From assembly GCF_001659605.2 (NCBI RefSeq), contig NC_035171.2:3168325-3232324 (forward strand): a DNA stretch of 64,000 bases. Direction: 5' to 3'. The notes beneath the pieces are model-generated. The model was not told where the DNA came from and made no database searches. It saw nothing but the letters and a program-made list of their open reading frames with translations. The position numbers and the translations under genes were made by a program. The stretch comes from Manihot esculenta. Taxonomy: Eukaryota; Streptophyta; Magnoliopsida; Malpighiales; Euphorbiaceae. Below, piece by piece: positions 15,191 to 28,518 of the stretch. The number at the start of each line of letters is the position of its first letter. Positions within the stretch are counted from its first letter, which is position 1.

Positions 15191-18100
15191 CATATCTTTT
15201 AAATTATATTCGAGTCATGTAGCAGGTGCAACATGGGTTAATTATTTATATGAAGTTGGATCATGTAAATAATTTTATACTAAATTATTAGCCTAAATAC
15301 CAAATTAAAAGCCAATAAAAGAATAAAATATTATGTTTTTATAAATTTTTAATTCTATAAATACTATTAAAAATTGCAGCTAGATAAAAAGAATAAACCA
15401 AACCAAATCAAATGATTTTACTATAAAATTCTAAAATTTTAATAACAGATAATGAAATATACTCGAAATATAATATAAAATATTTAAATTTATTAACTAG
15501 ATTTGAAGTGTATTTAGTATGTGAGCTATTAAATGTACGGAAAATTTCCATACGGATCAAGGTGTGTATTTAATTAATATTTTATTTATGTCTTACAATT
15601 TTAATGGCTCTTAATATAATTTTAAATAGGGATTATCATATTAATTGATTAGTGTACGCATCAAATTCATAGATCCTCTATTATTATCTATTTAAAATTA
15701 AGAATTTTACAAAATTTAATTTATTTTATTTTTAATATTTTTTGCTTGAAATATAAAAATATTTTAAAAGAAATTAAAATCCTGTACAATGTTTTAAGAT
15801 TTTTTTTTCATATAAAATAAATCATGCTTACTAAAGGGAAAGCATGTGGCCATCTTGCTTTGAAATTCCGGTGGTTTCATGTCCCTACATTATCTTGAAC
15901 AGAGATCCTAATCTTAATTAACGGGAGAAAAAACAAAAGGTTGATCGGAAAGCAGCGAACGGTGAAGATACGGTGGAGAGAATAAAGGACGAAACAGCTC
16001 GTGAATTAAATGTCATGTCAAGACTCAAAGAGAGATAGAGAAGAACTCAAGGATAGTGGAGGACTTTGCTCCTCTTGATGGCTGAAGGCCGATGCTTTGT
16101 CTGGAGAGTGTATTGTAGGGGAGAGTCTATAAGAACTAAGATGTGGCGCACTAAGGTGCCGTCTTGTCACCTTGATGGATAAGCCTGACGGTTTGATTTA
16201 TCATGATTTGATTTTTGGCCCAATACTTAATATTACTAATCACCCACCAATTTAAACACCATAGAACAATCCCACTAGCATCCATATCTAAAACCAACAC
16301 CATAATACAACATTAGCTTGATTCATCTCCTCAGCTTTGGCTGGGTAGCTGTGTGGTGGGGCGGCGATTGGCATATTATATTCCCCACCAAATCAATAAC
16401 ATCCCCCCACACACTTCCTCTGCAGTTTTATCCATTCTCTGTTTTAATGTCCATCTTCTTCTCTTTGGCTTTGTTATTTCCTCTTGTTTAATTTCCTCGT
16501 TTCACTCATTGCTCCCATCACTATATATCCCTCATCCTTCTTTTGTCCCCCTAAATTTTGCTCCATGCGCCGCTATTGCTTCAGAACATTATCAGTTTTG
16601 GGACCCCTTTTCCTTCCTTCTTTTGTCTTATCAGGGGTTTTGGATTTAGCTGTGTTTTGTTGGAGGAGGGTTAGCCACAATCAACAGAAATTCAACCTAA
16701 TAATTTCACTTGAAAAAGTACTTAAACGCTGTAAGCTAGCTAGGGTTCTTGCATGCGATTCTGCAATGTTGCTGAACTTTTTTCATAGAGTGAAATTCTT
16801 GCTTTTGACATTACCCAATTGTTTATTTTTTCATTTGATGAAGTAAATGATGCTGCTTGCATGCATGCAGTTAGTAGATTTCAGAAAACTACTATTACCA
16901 TTCAATTTTCTTTAAAATTTTACAATTTTAGTAAAGTAAAATTAAGTCAAGATTTGCATTAACTTAGCATTGACATCTTTTCCATTTCTCAATTTTTTTT
17001 TAATAAAAAGAAAGCCAGGAAGAGAGAGGATTTTTAAGAATAAAATCTGTTTATGGTGTGTGGAAAATTAATTAAAAATATTAAAGTCAATGTCTAATCA
17101 TGTCCTTGTGAATCCAAAAAGAGATCCTTTATTTCATCAACTAAAATTATGTATGATAGGATAGGATAAATATTCAAATATTTAATTATTAACTCATTAA
17201 ATTAAGTTGGTTGAAATCATTCTAATTTGTTTACTATGTCTGGTAATTTTAAATAAATTATTAATATAAAAATTTTAATTTTTAAAAAGCATAATTAATA
17301 AATTTTAAAAAAGCGATAGAATTTAAATAAGAAAATAAAGTTAAAATACTTGCTAACTGATATTAAACAGGGAAGTTAGTCTTCTACATTGCTTTGCTGA
17401 AGTTAGACTTGCTAACTGCTTAAAATTGTAGCTTTGTTAGTATAGTATGCCCAAGAAGAATGAAACCCCAAGGGTTTTTCATGCTGCAACGTTCAGTTGT
17501 AAATGGCTTGTTGTGGTGAAATATGATGGAGGAAAATTTGTGCAGGCTTTCAAAGGCTGCCACTAGTAGTTCATGAAACTTTGATTGTATTTACCAATTA
17601 AATTACTTGAAAGTTTTCTCTTTTCATTATAGTTTATTCTCTATTTTAGCCCCGGCATTCATTGTTCTGCCACTAGTTGATGAATCTTTGGTTGTCTGTT
17701 TTCTGTCCAACTGCTTTTATAGTTTTCTTGTGACTTCTTTTTTGTTTGGGTAACAAATTTTCTGTGTCAAATTATCAGCTAAAGCATGAGAAAACTGAAG
17801 TTGATAATTCTGTTAATGCCCGTTTGGAGTATATTGAGAAAAAACAAATCTAGGAAGGTTCAAGTGCTCTGTGTCTGTCAACTACCTCTGTGATATAAAT
17901 ATTATTTATTTTAATAATTTTTCATAGATATTATACCGAGAGAAAAAAATTAATTATATATTATGGCCGAATATATTTTATTGATATTATTTATTTTCTT
18001 CCTGCAATATATGGCTAATTTATCTAATTCTCATTAAAAATAGATTGAAGTTTCAATTTGTTCATATATTGAAAAGTCTAAATTTTACCATTTATTTTTA

Positions 18101-21100
18101 TTTTTTTAATATATATTTAATAATAAATAATAATTAGTATTAGTATAACTTACCAATCAGTTGATTTACTTGTTAGAATTGTGTCTCTATAATTTTAACG
18201 TGATTGTTTATTGATTAGAATTAATTAATTAATATTTTTTATTAATTTATGAAGAAATTGATTGTGAAAAATGCCTTCCATAATTATAACTAATTTATTA
18301 AAATGAATAGAAATATTTTTATTTCAATGATTAATTTTTATAATTAAAATAAATTTTATTTTTTAATTAAAATTTATTTATATTGATTTTCTTAATAAGT
18401 TTTTTATTTGATTTTCTTTTAATTATTATTTATCAAAATCATATTAATTAAAATATTAAGAACTACCTTTAGTTAAACAAAAAAAAAAACAAGAGGGCTG
18501 TGTAACGGGTTATTGACAATGATAGTGAAATGGGCAGGCAGAGAACTGATAGGAGGAGAGAGCAGTTTTGCAATGGGCTGTCAACAATGCTCTTGGAATG
18601 GGCAAAAACAGCAAGCCCAGACCATAGAAAGATCCAAGGGGATGAGTAAAGGTCACATGAATCCCATATTTTAATTACAGTGATGAATGAAGCAAAGCAT
18701 AGTGTGTACAACAAATCCAGTCTGGATATAATGTTAGATCACAATTAGGACATAAACCCAAAAGCAACCTTTCTTACCTAATACTATATATTTTTTTTAT
18801 TATATTAATTGCTCAAAGGGTCTCAAGCCTTTTTGGATAATGACATGTCATTGCATAAAAGTTTTCCATTTTCTTAGGTCACATGATCAAACCTCTCCAA
18901 CTAATTCACATGCACTTGATGTAACAATGTGTCTCACTTTTCTTACTAGCCTTTACTAATCCTCTCTAGATTATTATAGAAATTAAATATAAAAATTTTC
19001 AATCTTTAATTAATTGGGTTTTGTAATATTAATAACTTATTATTACTTTCTGTCCTTAGCTTTGCTTTTCTTGCCATGCAATTTCTTAATCCAAGATTCA
19101 AAAAGGGTTATAGTGCCTTCCAACTAAGGCACTTGATTTGAATTGTTTTGTAGTTGATAAATGAGTGATTTTATTTAATATTTACTTCATCCATTAATTA
19201 AATAACTTTAAAAAATAAAAATTAATTTTAATATTTGACTCTAAAATTTGAAAACTCAAAAGTTTAATTAAAAATGAAGTTAATATTATATATTATTTAG
19301 AATTGTTGAATTATTAATAAACCAAAAAGAAAAAAGTGGGGAAGAGAAGAAGAATAATTAAAAAGAAATAAAATATTTTATTATTATATTAGGACAACCT
19401 CGTTGATTCTATTTATTAAAGTCTGATTCGGTAATTTTGCAGTTTGGTCCAGTTTAGATCTCTCTGTCTAATGACTCAGCAGATATATTTTTACAGTTGT
19501 CTCGTGTCCCACTTGTGGCCCCACCTTAGTCAAAACCTTCCCTTTCCGATTTTCTTCCGAGCGGTGCATTTGCTATTACGCAGTGACACAGCTTCATTGA
19601 TGATACACCTCTTATATATTAAGGTTATATGAGAAACTAATATGAGATAACTAGATTTAATTATATTTATTAAAATATTTTTTTATCAATATTTAAAAAA
19701 ACATATTTTTTTGTAGAATGCATTTATAACACAAAAATAAATAATTCTTTCAAACGTTTTCTATATATTTTTTACATATTTAATATGATTTTTTAAACTA
19801 AATAAGAAATTCATTTATTTGATTTTCCATCAACGGTTATGGAGAATCAATGATTGAGCAAACAGCGAAGGAGGAGCTGCACTCGATAGTTGCCTCTTGA
19901 GTGTTTTAGGTGTCGGTAACTAAGGTCAAAGTAACAGGAGTCAACGTAAGGTTACCCTGAATCGCGAGAAATTGGTGAAATAATCGGAGATTAATTGAGA
20001 AATTTGGCGCGAATAAGAAAATAGGTGGGACACAACCAACTCCCTCTCTCAATTAATCTAGCTCTTTGTAATTTGTGCCTAAGCTTTTTCCAACACCACC
20101 ACCACCTGCCCTTGTATGCATGGGTTAGAGTTGCATCGCCTACCGGTTTGATTCAACACCACTAATAAATTATAAAATCAATTGATTCAAACCAAAATTT
20201 AAAAGTTTGTAACATTATTAAAATTTTAAATATAACATACTAATAAAAACTATAACTCACTGTATCTAAATAATTATAAGAGATCTCAAATTTTACTTTC
20301 TCGATCACTAATTTTCATTTAAAAAAAAATTACTAATAAAAATGTAGCTTTAAATGAATTATTAACTAAAATATACAGACTTGTTACGAATTATTATTAA
20401 TAAAAATTATTTATTTTTTAATTTTAATTTAATTTTATAGATTATGGGATGAAAATAACTTTTTTTTCCTTCTTTGTGAATTTTCCATAATTAAGTCGTT
20501 TACAAGTTTTCTTAAAATTGGCATATACTGCTGTATTATGGAACAAGTGATTGGGATGCAATCAAAAAATCAAAATCAAAATCAAAGATTTCACATTAAG
20601 ATTACTTGCATATATAAATAATTGAATTTTAAATAGCAGATAATTATATTTAAATTTATACATTTTAATTAATTTTATATAAATACTAAATAAAAATTTA
20701 ATTTAATACAGTTTTGAGGGGATAATTTTAATAATTATTATATAAAAATCCGAAAGTAAAAGTTAATTAATAAATTTGAGAAAAATAAAAAATAATCAGA
20801 GGGTTGATTTTAGTCAAAATGAAAAGATATCAAAGGGTCTCGTGTGGCGTGGCCTTCTCCTTCTCAGTCTTCCCAGGAAGTCGCTTTCGCTTTTTACAGT
20901 GACAGCAATTAACAGAGAGAAGGAAACACACAACAAAACACCAAATGCCCTGTTTGCAGGCCCCTCTTTCTCTGCTTCTTCTCCTGCTCAAGCCCCCCCT
21001 TAGTGCCTTCTCCTCTGCATCTCCACGATTCAGCGAGACTCACCGTTTGACTCTGTTTTCTCCAACCCATCTCTCTTTTTCTCTTTACTCTGATTTTTTT

Positions 21101-21350
21101 ATTCTCTTCTTCCAAAAGCAAAGGAAGAAATGGGAGAAAGAGAAATACTTCAGTAGATCCATGCTAACTTCTGGATCATTTGTTTGGTGCTAATCCATGT
21201 TTTCATGCTAAGTTGTCAGCTTTAGTCACTCTGCTTCACTAAATTTATTATTTCATTAATTGTTTTTTTGAAAAAAAAAAATTATCTTCTGGTTCTCTTC
21301 ATCAAGAGGCAAATCTCAAACCTCGATTTCTACTTAAAAATTTTTTTTCA

Positions 21351-21351
21351 G
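21351..21351 (+). other. Likely 3' end of a 5'-UTR intron of the LYK3-type gene
   Basis: A long T-tract ending TTTTTTTTCAG lies 43 bases upstream of the chosen start codon, after a CT-rich segment (about 20950-21120) that looks like leader sequence. This suggests the leader is interrupted by an intron. The donor cannot be fixed. Confidence 0.35.
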
Positions 21352-21393
21352 GTTTCTTTTGAAATTTCGAATCTTGAAACTTCTTGTGCCCTT

Positions 21394-24300
21394 ATGCATA
21401 CACGAATGTTAAGTACAAACTGCTGTTTCTTTCCACTAATATGGTTTCTTTCTCTTCAAATCCTCTCTGTATATTCATATTCCACACAACCCATGAACTG
21501 TACGGACACCACACGCTTATGCACATCATTTTTGGCCTTTAAACCCCAAGAGAACCAGAGTTTAGCTGTGATCCAAAGCATGTTCGATGTGTTACCCCAA
21601 GATGTAACCGTAGAAGGCAATGATCACGGCTACATATTCATCAAGAAGAATTGCTCATGCTTATCCACCCCCAAAGTTTATGCCTCTAACACTACATATA
21701 CAATGAAATCCAGTGAGGGTTATGCTTATGACATTGTGATCGATGCTTATGATGGGCTTGGTTTCCTGCCCAATACTACTAGATTAGCCAAGGTTGGTGC
21801 AGTGATTTCATTGAGGTTGTTCTGTGGGTGCTCAAATGGGTTGTGGAATTACTTGATGAGTTATGTGATGGGGGAAGGAGACACTGTGGAGTCCCTGTCA
21901 AGTCGATTTGGGGTCAGTATGGATAGTATTGAGGCAGTTAATGGGATAGGGAATCCAGACAATATTACTGTTGGTGCTCTGTATTATATTCCCTTGAATT
22001 CAGGTTCGTCCTGTGCTGCAATTTTTTCTTTTTCTTCTTTGTTGGGATTTCTGATGAGCAACTTTACATTGTTTCTAGGTAAGTTGTTTTATCATGGAAA
22101 TGTAAATATATGCCTAAGATTGCAAATAGCTTTTGCTGTTATTTTCGGTAGAGGTGTGATTCCGTGCATTTTGTGTTGTTAATTTGTTTGCTTCTGAGCA
22201 AATAGATGAGAATTTCGTTAAATAAGTAGAAAAGTAGTTTGTGGAATTGTGGTTAAAAATGGACTTTGAACCCTCGCAAACAAGCAGTGTTCGCACCAGG
22301 AACGCCCTTTTTATCTGTAAATTTGAAAAATGCCTCATTGGCAAATGCTATGCAATTTCGGAAAGTTGAGATTGGTTTAATGATGAGTTGAGGCGGTAGC
22401 AGTACTGTGGTTTGTTGCGTGATCTTGACTCTATGTAGTCAGACTGGCTTTTGAATGTGATTTCCAAATATAGTCAAAGAGGTCTAAAGCAATTCCCCAA
22501 CTCAAGATTTTAGCTTGATCCTGGATCTTCCTGTTGAGGTGACTGTGCAGATCAACTTTGGGGTTGACTTTGCTGTGATATGCATTTTTTAATTTTCTTA
22601 GCAGATCATGAAAGTAGCATGTATTCAATGTACATTTTGGAAGCATATTATATTATATTGTATTATATTATATTGATTGGATGGACTAAGGTTACCTAGT
22701 GCAATCATGTCACATTGTTTGACTTTGATGATGAAGTTTCTCCAGTATAGTTTAAGCATTCAACATCATATGGCGCTTGAAAGAGGAGATGTTTTATTAT
22801 CTTTAATGGAGCAACCACTGTTTTTAAATGGATACTGGATGAAAAATAATAAGTAAATTAGCTGAACCCAAAATTTTCTGTCTGAATGGACTATTAGAGG
22901 GAAAATTAATTCAGTTCATTGTTTGTAATGAGAAGTGCTACTATACAGTTAACTGAACAGAAATTTGATTCCTCGTGTCATTTCCACTATGTTGTGTTCT
23001 TTTAATAGCTGAACTTTATTTAGAAGTCCATTATTTGCGCAGCTACATGCTTATTCTATCCATATTCTTTTCTCCAGTTCCTGGTGAGCCTTATCCTGTG
23101 GAGAATGACATTCCTTCTAGTCCCACTCCTGTTCCTGAACCTTCTTCTTTTGACAGTTTCTCAGGTATGGCTTTGTACCTCTGTGATGTTGTGTAATTTG
23201 TGATGTGGCTTATGCCTCTTCACTGGTACATATAGCATGGACACACATACACTGAGATTGAGCTTCCACATAGTTTTGTCTTTCACTGCTTTATATAAGA
23301 AATTGTCTAGTTTCATCTGGAAACTTTGATTGTGTGATAATTAGAACATATGCTTGTGAATCATGGAAAGAAACTTAGTACTCAACTACAATAGCATATG
23401 TTTGGCCTCAAGACAATACCTGCACTACAACCTGCTAAGGAAAGAAATTAAGTATTTACTATGAACAGATGACAAGTGCCAGCTTGCAACTCTTGTTAGT
23501 TTACTGTTCTTCTTTTATGTTGACAAATTCATATCTCCCTTCTAATCTGAAATATTCCGAATTTGTTGAGAGATGTAGTGAAATTAGATGCATTGACGCT
23601 AAACTTCATTTCATTTTCCCTTTTGTGCTGTAAATAATATTTAAATATTGGTTTAAATTCTATGGAAATCAGTTGGGCTCATGAGCTTCTGATCATAATT
23701 CTTACCACTTTTGAGCTTCTGATTTATTTGCAGGAAATCCACCAAATCAGAAGAAACACATACCATATGGATGGATCATAGGTGGTCTTGGGATTGGTCT
23801 TGCACTGATTGTATTTTGTATAGTTATTTGTATATGTTTGAAGTCCTCTAGCTGCTCTTCAAAACCTCTAGGAGAACATGCTAAAGACCCTGATGGCAAG
23901 AGTTCTCATAAGTTTCATATTCTTCGCAAGTCAAGTTTCTGTTGTGCTTCACGGAGGTATATGTCTGGCAAATCTGGAGACTGGAAACAAACAAATGGAG
24001 AATCTAGCAGCCACCAGATTACTATACCTAAAGGTTTTTATGGAAAGAGTTATGAGATTCTGAAAGGAGAATTTCAGTATCAACCATTGATTTTTCAAAT
24101 TTTAAGTTCTATTGCAGTGTTTTTGCCAATTTTAAGCTTCAAATGTATGATTATATGTTCTTATTCACAGCTCTAGGAACTGATATGCTTGATGTAGAGA
24201 AGCCTGTGGTTTTCACATATGAAGAAATTATTTTTGCAACTGATGGGTTCTCTGATTCAAGTCTTATTGGGCATGGAACATATGGTTCTGTATATTATGG

Positions 24301-26485
24301 CCTTCTTCGTGACCAGGTTTATAGCTTTTTACCCTTTTTTTTTCTTTGTTTCATATCATTATGTATATAATTTTCAATGTCACTCAAACCAGTAAAAATA
24401 AAAAATAAAAATTCAGGAGGTTGCAGTTAAGAGAATGACTGCTACAAAATCTAAAGAATTTATGTCAGAGATGAAAGTATTGTGCAAGGTCCACCATACA
24501 AATCTGGTATTGCCCTTTGTAAACTGAAAGTTCACTAGTGGTGCTCTTAGTTTTCAAGCTGCTTGGTTCAAAATATTTGAAGCTTTGACTCCTATATTGG
24601 TTTAATTTTGTCAAGGTAGAATTGATTGGCTACGCAGCCAGTGATGATGAGCTCTTCCTAATTTATGAGTATGCGCAAAAGGGTTCACTAAAAAACCATT
24701 TGCACGATCCTCAGAATAAGGGTAAGTCACTTGTAAAATCTTTGCTTAGAACACAGTTGTTGCAATGCCACTTGCATTTTGATGGTTTAAATTTCTTAAG
24801 TTTGTGTGTTTCATTATAGTTTGTGCACCCATGACTTGTATATGATATTAAATGTTGCAAATGGTGTTTGCTTTTAGGCAATACATCACTTTCATGGATC
24901 ATGAGGGTTCAGGTTGCACTTGATGCTGCTAGAGGCCTCGAATACATTCATGAGCACACTAAAACACACTATGTTCACCGGGATATCAAGACAAGCAACA
25001 TCTTACTTGATGGTTCCTTCAGGGCTAAGGTTTTTCTAACACATCAGTTTTCATTGATTTCATCCATTATCCTTGCATATTGGTTCAGCTCACAAAGTTT
25101 TTTACATTTAGATTTCAGATTTTGGATTGGCAAAACTTGTTGGAAAAATAGGTGAGGGAGAAGCTACAACAACAAAAGTTGTTGGAACATTTGGTTATCT
25201 GGCTCCAGAGTAAGCAAATATGCTTTATTCAGCTACTGTGGCCTATAACAAGTCCTTCAGTGGTCTCAACTCTTAGCATTGCTTTTTTGCAGATATTTGA
25301 GTGATGGTCTTGCTACAGCCAAAAGTGACGTGTATGCATTTGGTGTGGTTCTTTTTGAGATAGTATCTGGGAAGGAAGCCAGAATACAAACTGAAGGTGC
25401 AGTGGCAAAAAATCCTGAAAGACGTTCACTGGCATCCATTGTAAGTTCTGCTACTGCACAAATTTGAAGTGATACAATTCCGAAATGTTATGGAGAGCCT
25501 TTTTTATGCTTTATGCATTAGTATTGAAGGAGGGTTAAGCTCTATTATTGTGGAATCAAGTTTCTAAGATTAGAGAATATTATAGAGTGTGGTTTGGGAG
25601 GTTGGAAGGCTTGATAGCTCTCAAAGCTGGGGTTGTCATGTTAGGTAAAATGGAGGAGTTGAAGGATAGTTTGAAGTTATTAACTGTGAATGTCTTATCC
25701 CTGATTGATTCTCAATTAATTCCTGTTCTTTTTAATTCTTAGGCTTCTGGTTATGATGAATTTGTACATACTTCAATTAGTATTATGTTGTAATAATGTC
25801 ATTCTGACGTGAATGTTTCAATGAGTGAGCATCCACATGCTGTACTGTCATACTAAAGCATTTCCACATCTCTTGAAAAATTACAGATGCTAGCAGCTCT
25901 TCGGAGCTCACCTGACTCCATGAGCATGTCAAGCTTGAAAGATCACATTGATCCTAACATGATGGATTTATATCCCCATGATTGTGTTTTCAAGGTAGAT
26001 TTCTTTGACCTTCGCTCATGTTGCAAATTTTATTGCAGATTGGTTGATCCTAGTTTGCATTCATAATTAGAATGCAAAGCTTGCAGCTGTTTTAGGAAAA
26101 AGGAAACGGCTCAATTGTCACTTTACTTTAGCTGTTAAAATATGATGATAGTCCAGAAAGAGGAATTGCCACAGTTTTTCTATGTTTATTTGCGAGTTGC
26201 ATTAATTTATTCATTGGGATGGATTCCTGGTCAAGTAATACCATGCATGGACATGCTTATTTTGGCGATTGCACCTCCAACTGATATTTAATTTCTTTCT
26301 TTGTGGATGTCAATGCATAGTTGGCCATGCTTGCGAAACAATGCGTGGATGAGGATCCCATCCTACGACCTGACATGAAGCAAGTTGTGATTTCACTGTC
26401 GCAGATCCTTTTATCCTCCATTGAGTGGGAAGCAACTCTTGCCGGCAACAGCCAAGTATTCAGCGGCCTTGTCCAAGGAAGATAG
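21394..26485 (+). CDS. LYK3: LysM receptor-like kinase, LYK3 type
   Basis: Single-pass plasma-membrane receptor kinase that senses N-acetylglucosamine-type or exopolysaccharide ligands. Eleven coding exons: 21394-22003, 23078-23164, 23734-24033, 24171-24316, 24417-24506, 24616-24721, 24878-25029, 25112-25209, 25293-25440, 25887-25994, 26321-26485, giving 669 residues. A signal peptide covers about 1-30. The ectodomain carries the family's CxC pairs (87-89 and 144-146) and a clear LysM ([20 protein letters not shown]). A Pro-rich stalk precedes a membrane segment at about 245-268. The kinase has loop [12 protein letters not shown], Lys386 in EVAVKRM, HRD 480-482, DFG 500-502 and APE as LAPEY, so it should be active. 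Start: ATG 21394 or 21406 both precede the signal peptide. The layout fits Arabidopsis LYK3 and the related legume EPR3/LYK10 receptors. Ligand unknown. Confidence 0.93.
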
Positions 26486-26607
26486 TGATTTAGCAAAGCT
26501 CCTTTTCAATCCCCAATCCTTTGACCTCCTCCCTCTCTCCTTTATTCCCAACTTGAGCCCTTGTGAGCTTGTAGTTCCTTGTGCATGGCTGCACTAAGTG
26601 ACATTCT

Positions 26608-26613
26608 AATAAA
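26608..26613 (+). terminator. Candidate polyadenylation signal of the LYK3-type gene
   Basis: AATAAA about 120 bases after the stop codon, in the 559-base gap shared with the convergent oxygenase gene. Confidence 0.4.
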
Positions 26614-27044
26614 GTGATAATATAGTAGCAGTCGTGTACCTCTTTTATGTTCTTCCCGACTATTGATTTTGTATACAATTTTTAACTGTGAGTGGAAAGT
26701 TTTGATGTAATGTAGAGCGTGGGAATGTAGCTAGAGAAAGGTTGACTTCTACGTAAGCGAGAGTTTGGTAGCTTATTACAATAACAATATTTTTGCTCTT
26801 TATTTATGGCTCTTGTAACATTCAGATTGCACACACGGATGAATCAATAACTAAATTTTTAGGCTTAGGAATGAGTTTTCTTGTACAGATGTTAAGCAGG
26901 GGATTCAGGGTATCTGATCCAGCAGTTCTTTGGTAACAAAACCTTTATTTCATGAGTTAAGACATCTGAAACATGATAATATGGCTCAAGTTCGTTGACC
27001 TACAAGTATACTGCAGTTTCTACACTGATGCATGATTCAAAGGA

Positions 27045-28185
27045 CTACTTGCAAAGAGAAGCCAGCACTCGACGAGGCGCATCGAAAGATTTACGGGCAT
27101 GAAGAACAGCCCAGTTATCTATCAGCAAGACATCACCTTTCTGCCATGGAATGGCGACACTTTCATCGTCAAGAATTTTCAAGCAGTCATAGATTATATC
27201 ACCTGGTAATGGTTTACCATCCCCAAATGTGACTGCCTTCTTAGGATCATTTCTCGCGTCTTCCCAACCTGTGTAGGCAGCCACCATGCTATTGAACCAA
27301 ATCTTGCGATTTCTCGACTTGTCATATTTGACAGCCGGGATTGGACCCATTATCGTTTTCACTCCATCTTCCAACCATTCCAACTCCATTCCTAGCTTAG
27401 CTGCCCTGTTGAAACAGAGTATAAGATTAATAACAACTTGATGAGAAGCAAGTTTTTCTTCAAAACTTGAGGAAACAAAAAACAAACCTTTCCTCGGCCA
27501 CACTCTTGTCTTTGGTCAAAAACGTCGACTTCCATCCGCGGCCAATTGGGGATGAAGGATCATCATCTTCACCCAGTACTCGATTATAAATTAAACCATG
27601 CTCCTCCAATCGTTCAACGAAATCTGGGTACTTCTCTTTCATTCTCTCGTAGATAATATGGCTAAGAACTATAGGAGTTTCTCCTCCACTCCTTGGTTCC
27701 ACTTCACAAAAGAAGAACAATTTCGATGGAAACTCCGGAACCTGAAAAGGCAAATTAACTTATTACTCATCCAAAAAGATCAAACGCCCAGAAGCGCTTA
27801 TCAATTTACGGAACCGCACCTGTGCCATCTCATGGTGGAAGGGAATCTTCTGATCAGGTGGGGACTCATTAGCTGTGAAGACCCGTCCAACAACGTTAGT
27901 CCTAGGGGCGGCCCCGCCGACGTAAGGCAACTCCTCGAACCCAAAAGCCTCGACGACGTCGTTGAAGTCAGAAGCTGTGTTTACGGGGAAGCCTCTGAAG
28001 AGAATCGCTCCACTTTTGTGAAGCAAAGACTCGAGGTATGGTTTCTCGGTTTTTATGGAGAGAATAAGAGAAGAAACAGAGGAAGGAAAGGAAAGAGAAG
28101 AGTTTGGAGCGAGAACAGAGGGGAAAGGAACGTAATTGAAGTGTCTTTGCTGAGGGACTTCAATTTCCTTGAAATGGTTTGCCAT
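27045..28185 (-). CDS. Clavaminate-synthase-like Fe(II)/2-oxoglutarate oxygenase (TauD/TfdA family)
   Basis: Exons (minus): 28185-27820, 27741-27488, 27405-27045, together 326 residues, a length that fits the plant family of At3g21360. Fold and motifs are those of TauD-type Fe(II)/2-oxoglutarate-dependent oxygenases. The first metal ligands are in FHHEMAQ (His117 and Glu119). The distal His is 309 in LLIDNWAVLHARKSF, with the 2-oxoglutarate-binding Arg in APRR just after. The block FRGFPVNTASDFNDVVEAFG and the EVEPRSGGETPI strand are also typical. The plant substrate is not known; the clavaminate-synthase name reflects fold only. No clear targeting peptide. It is convergent with the LYK3-type gene and divergent from the 28519 gene. 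An N-terminal MANHFKEIEV start looks right because the next upstream sequence is non-coding. Confidence 0.94.
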
Positions 28186-28518
28186 TGCTTCTGCGCTACT
28201 GCTTTGAACCTGTGATCAGTTGTGTTCCCTTTTTGAGCGCGGATGGTGCGTAATGTGCACGCGCCAGCCTGCAGTATTGCGACTTGTTAGGGACTCATTG
28301 GGACGAATTGTGTCCAGGTGCAGTGTATTTGTGGATTCTTTTTAGGTCTTGGGCCACGATGATTTGGGCCTGTTTCCTTAAAGATCTCGGTCCGACCCAA
28401 ACCGAAACCACAGCTCGTTTGCTCTGCCCGTTAGAGTGCAGACAAGAGAAAGAGGACGCCCGCCTGCTTACAAATTCAAATCTGGACACGGAGGATCGCA
28501 GTTCGTAGAGCGAGAGAA
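28186..28518. promoter_or_regulatory. Compact divergent promoter region
   Basis: The start codons of the oxygenase (minus) and the D-box protein (plus) are only 333 bases apart, so both leaders and both promoters fit in this gap. It is GC-raised compared with the spacers and has no clear TATA box, as is common for housekeeping bidirectional promoters. GGCCC-type words (TGGGCC near 28365) resemble plant site II / TCP elements found in growth-linked genes. Confidence 0.5.

Larger units (their letters stand above)
12050..20850. other. Long AT-rich intergenic spacer
   Basis: Nearly 9 kb without a supportable gene. It is mostly AT-rich simple sequence. Islands of ordinary composition occur near 12500-12900, 13440-13740 (hairpin listed separately), 14440-15190, 15840-16160, 16310-16860, 18480-18720 and 19830-20140. 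None gives a credible spliced or intact protein in either direction, and I saw no tRNA, rRNA or familiar miRNA. Some islands may be distal promoter or non-coding RNA sequence. Confidence 0.5.

Noticed and set aside
16353..16846. Overlapping open frames with hydrophobic, Ser/Phe/Leu-rich products
   Set aside because: Produced by pyrimidine-rich DNA. No domain, no splice partners and no upstream or downstream coding signal.
27598..28215. 205-codon open frame on the plus strand
   Set aside because: It is the antisense shadow of the TauD-like oxygenase, whose exons and motifs are clear on the minus strand.
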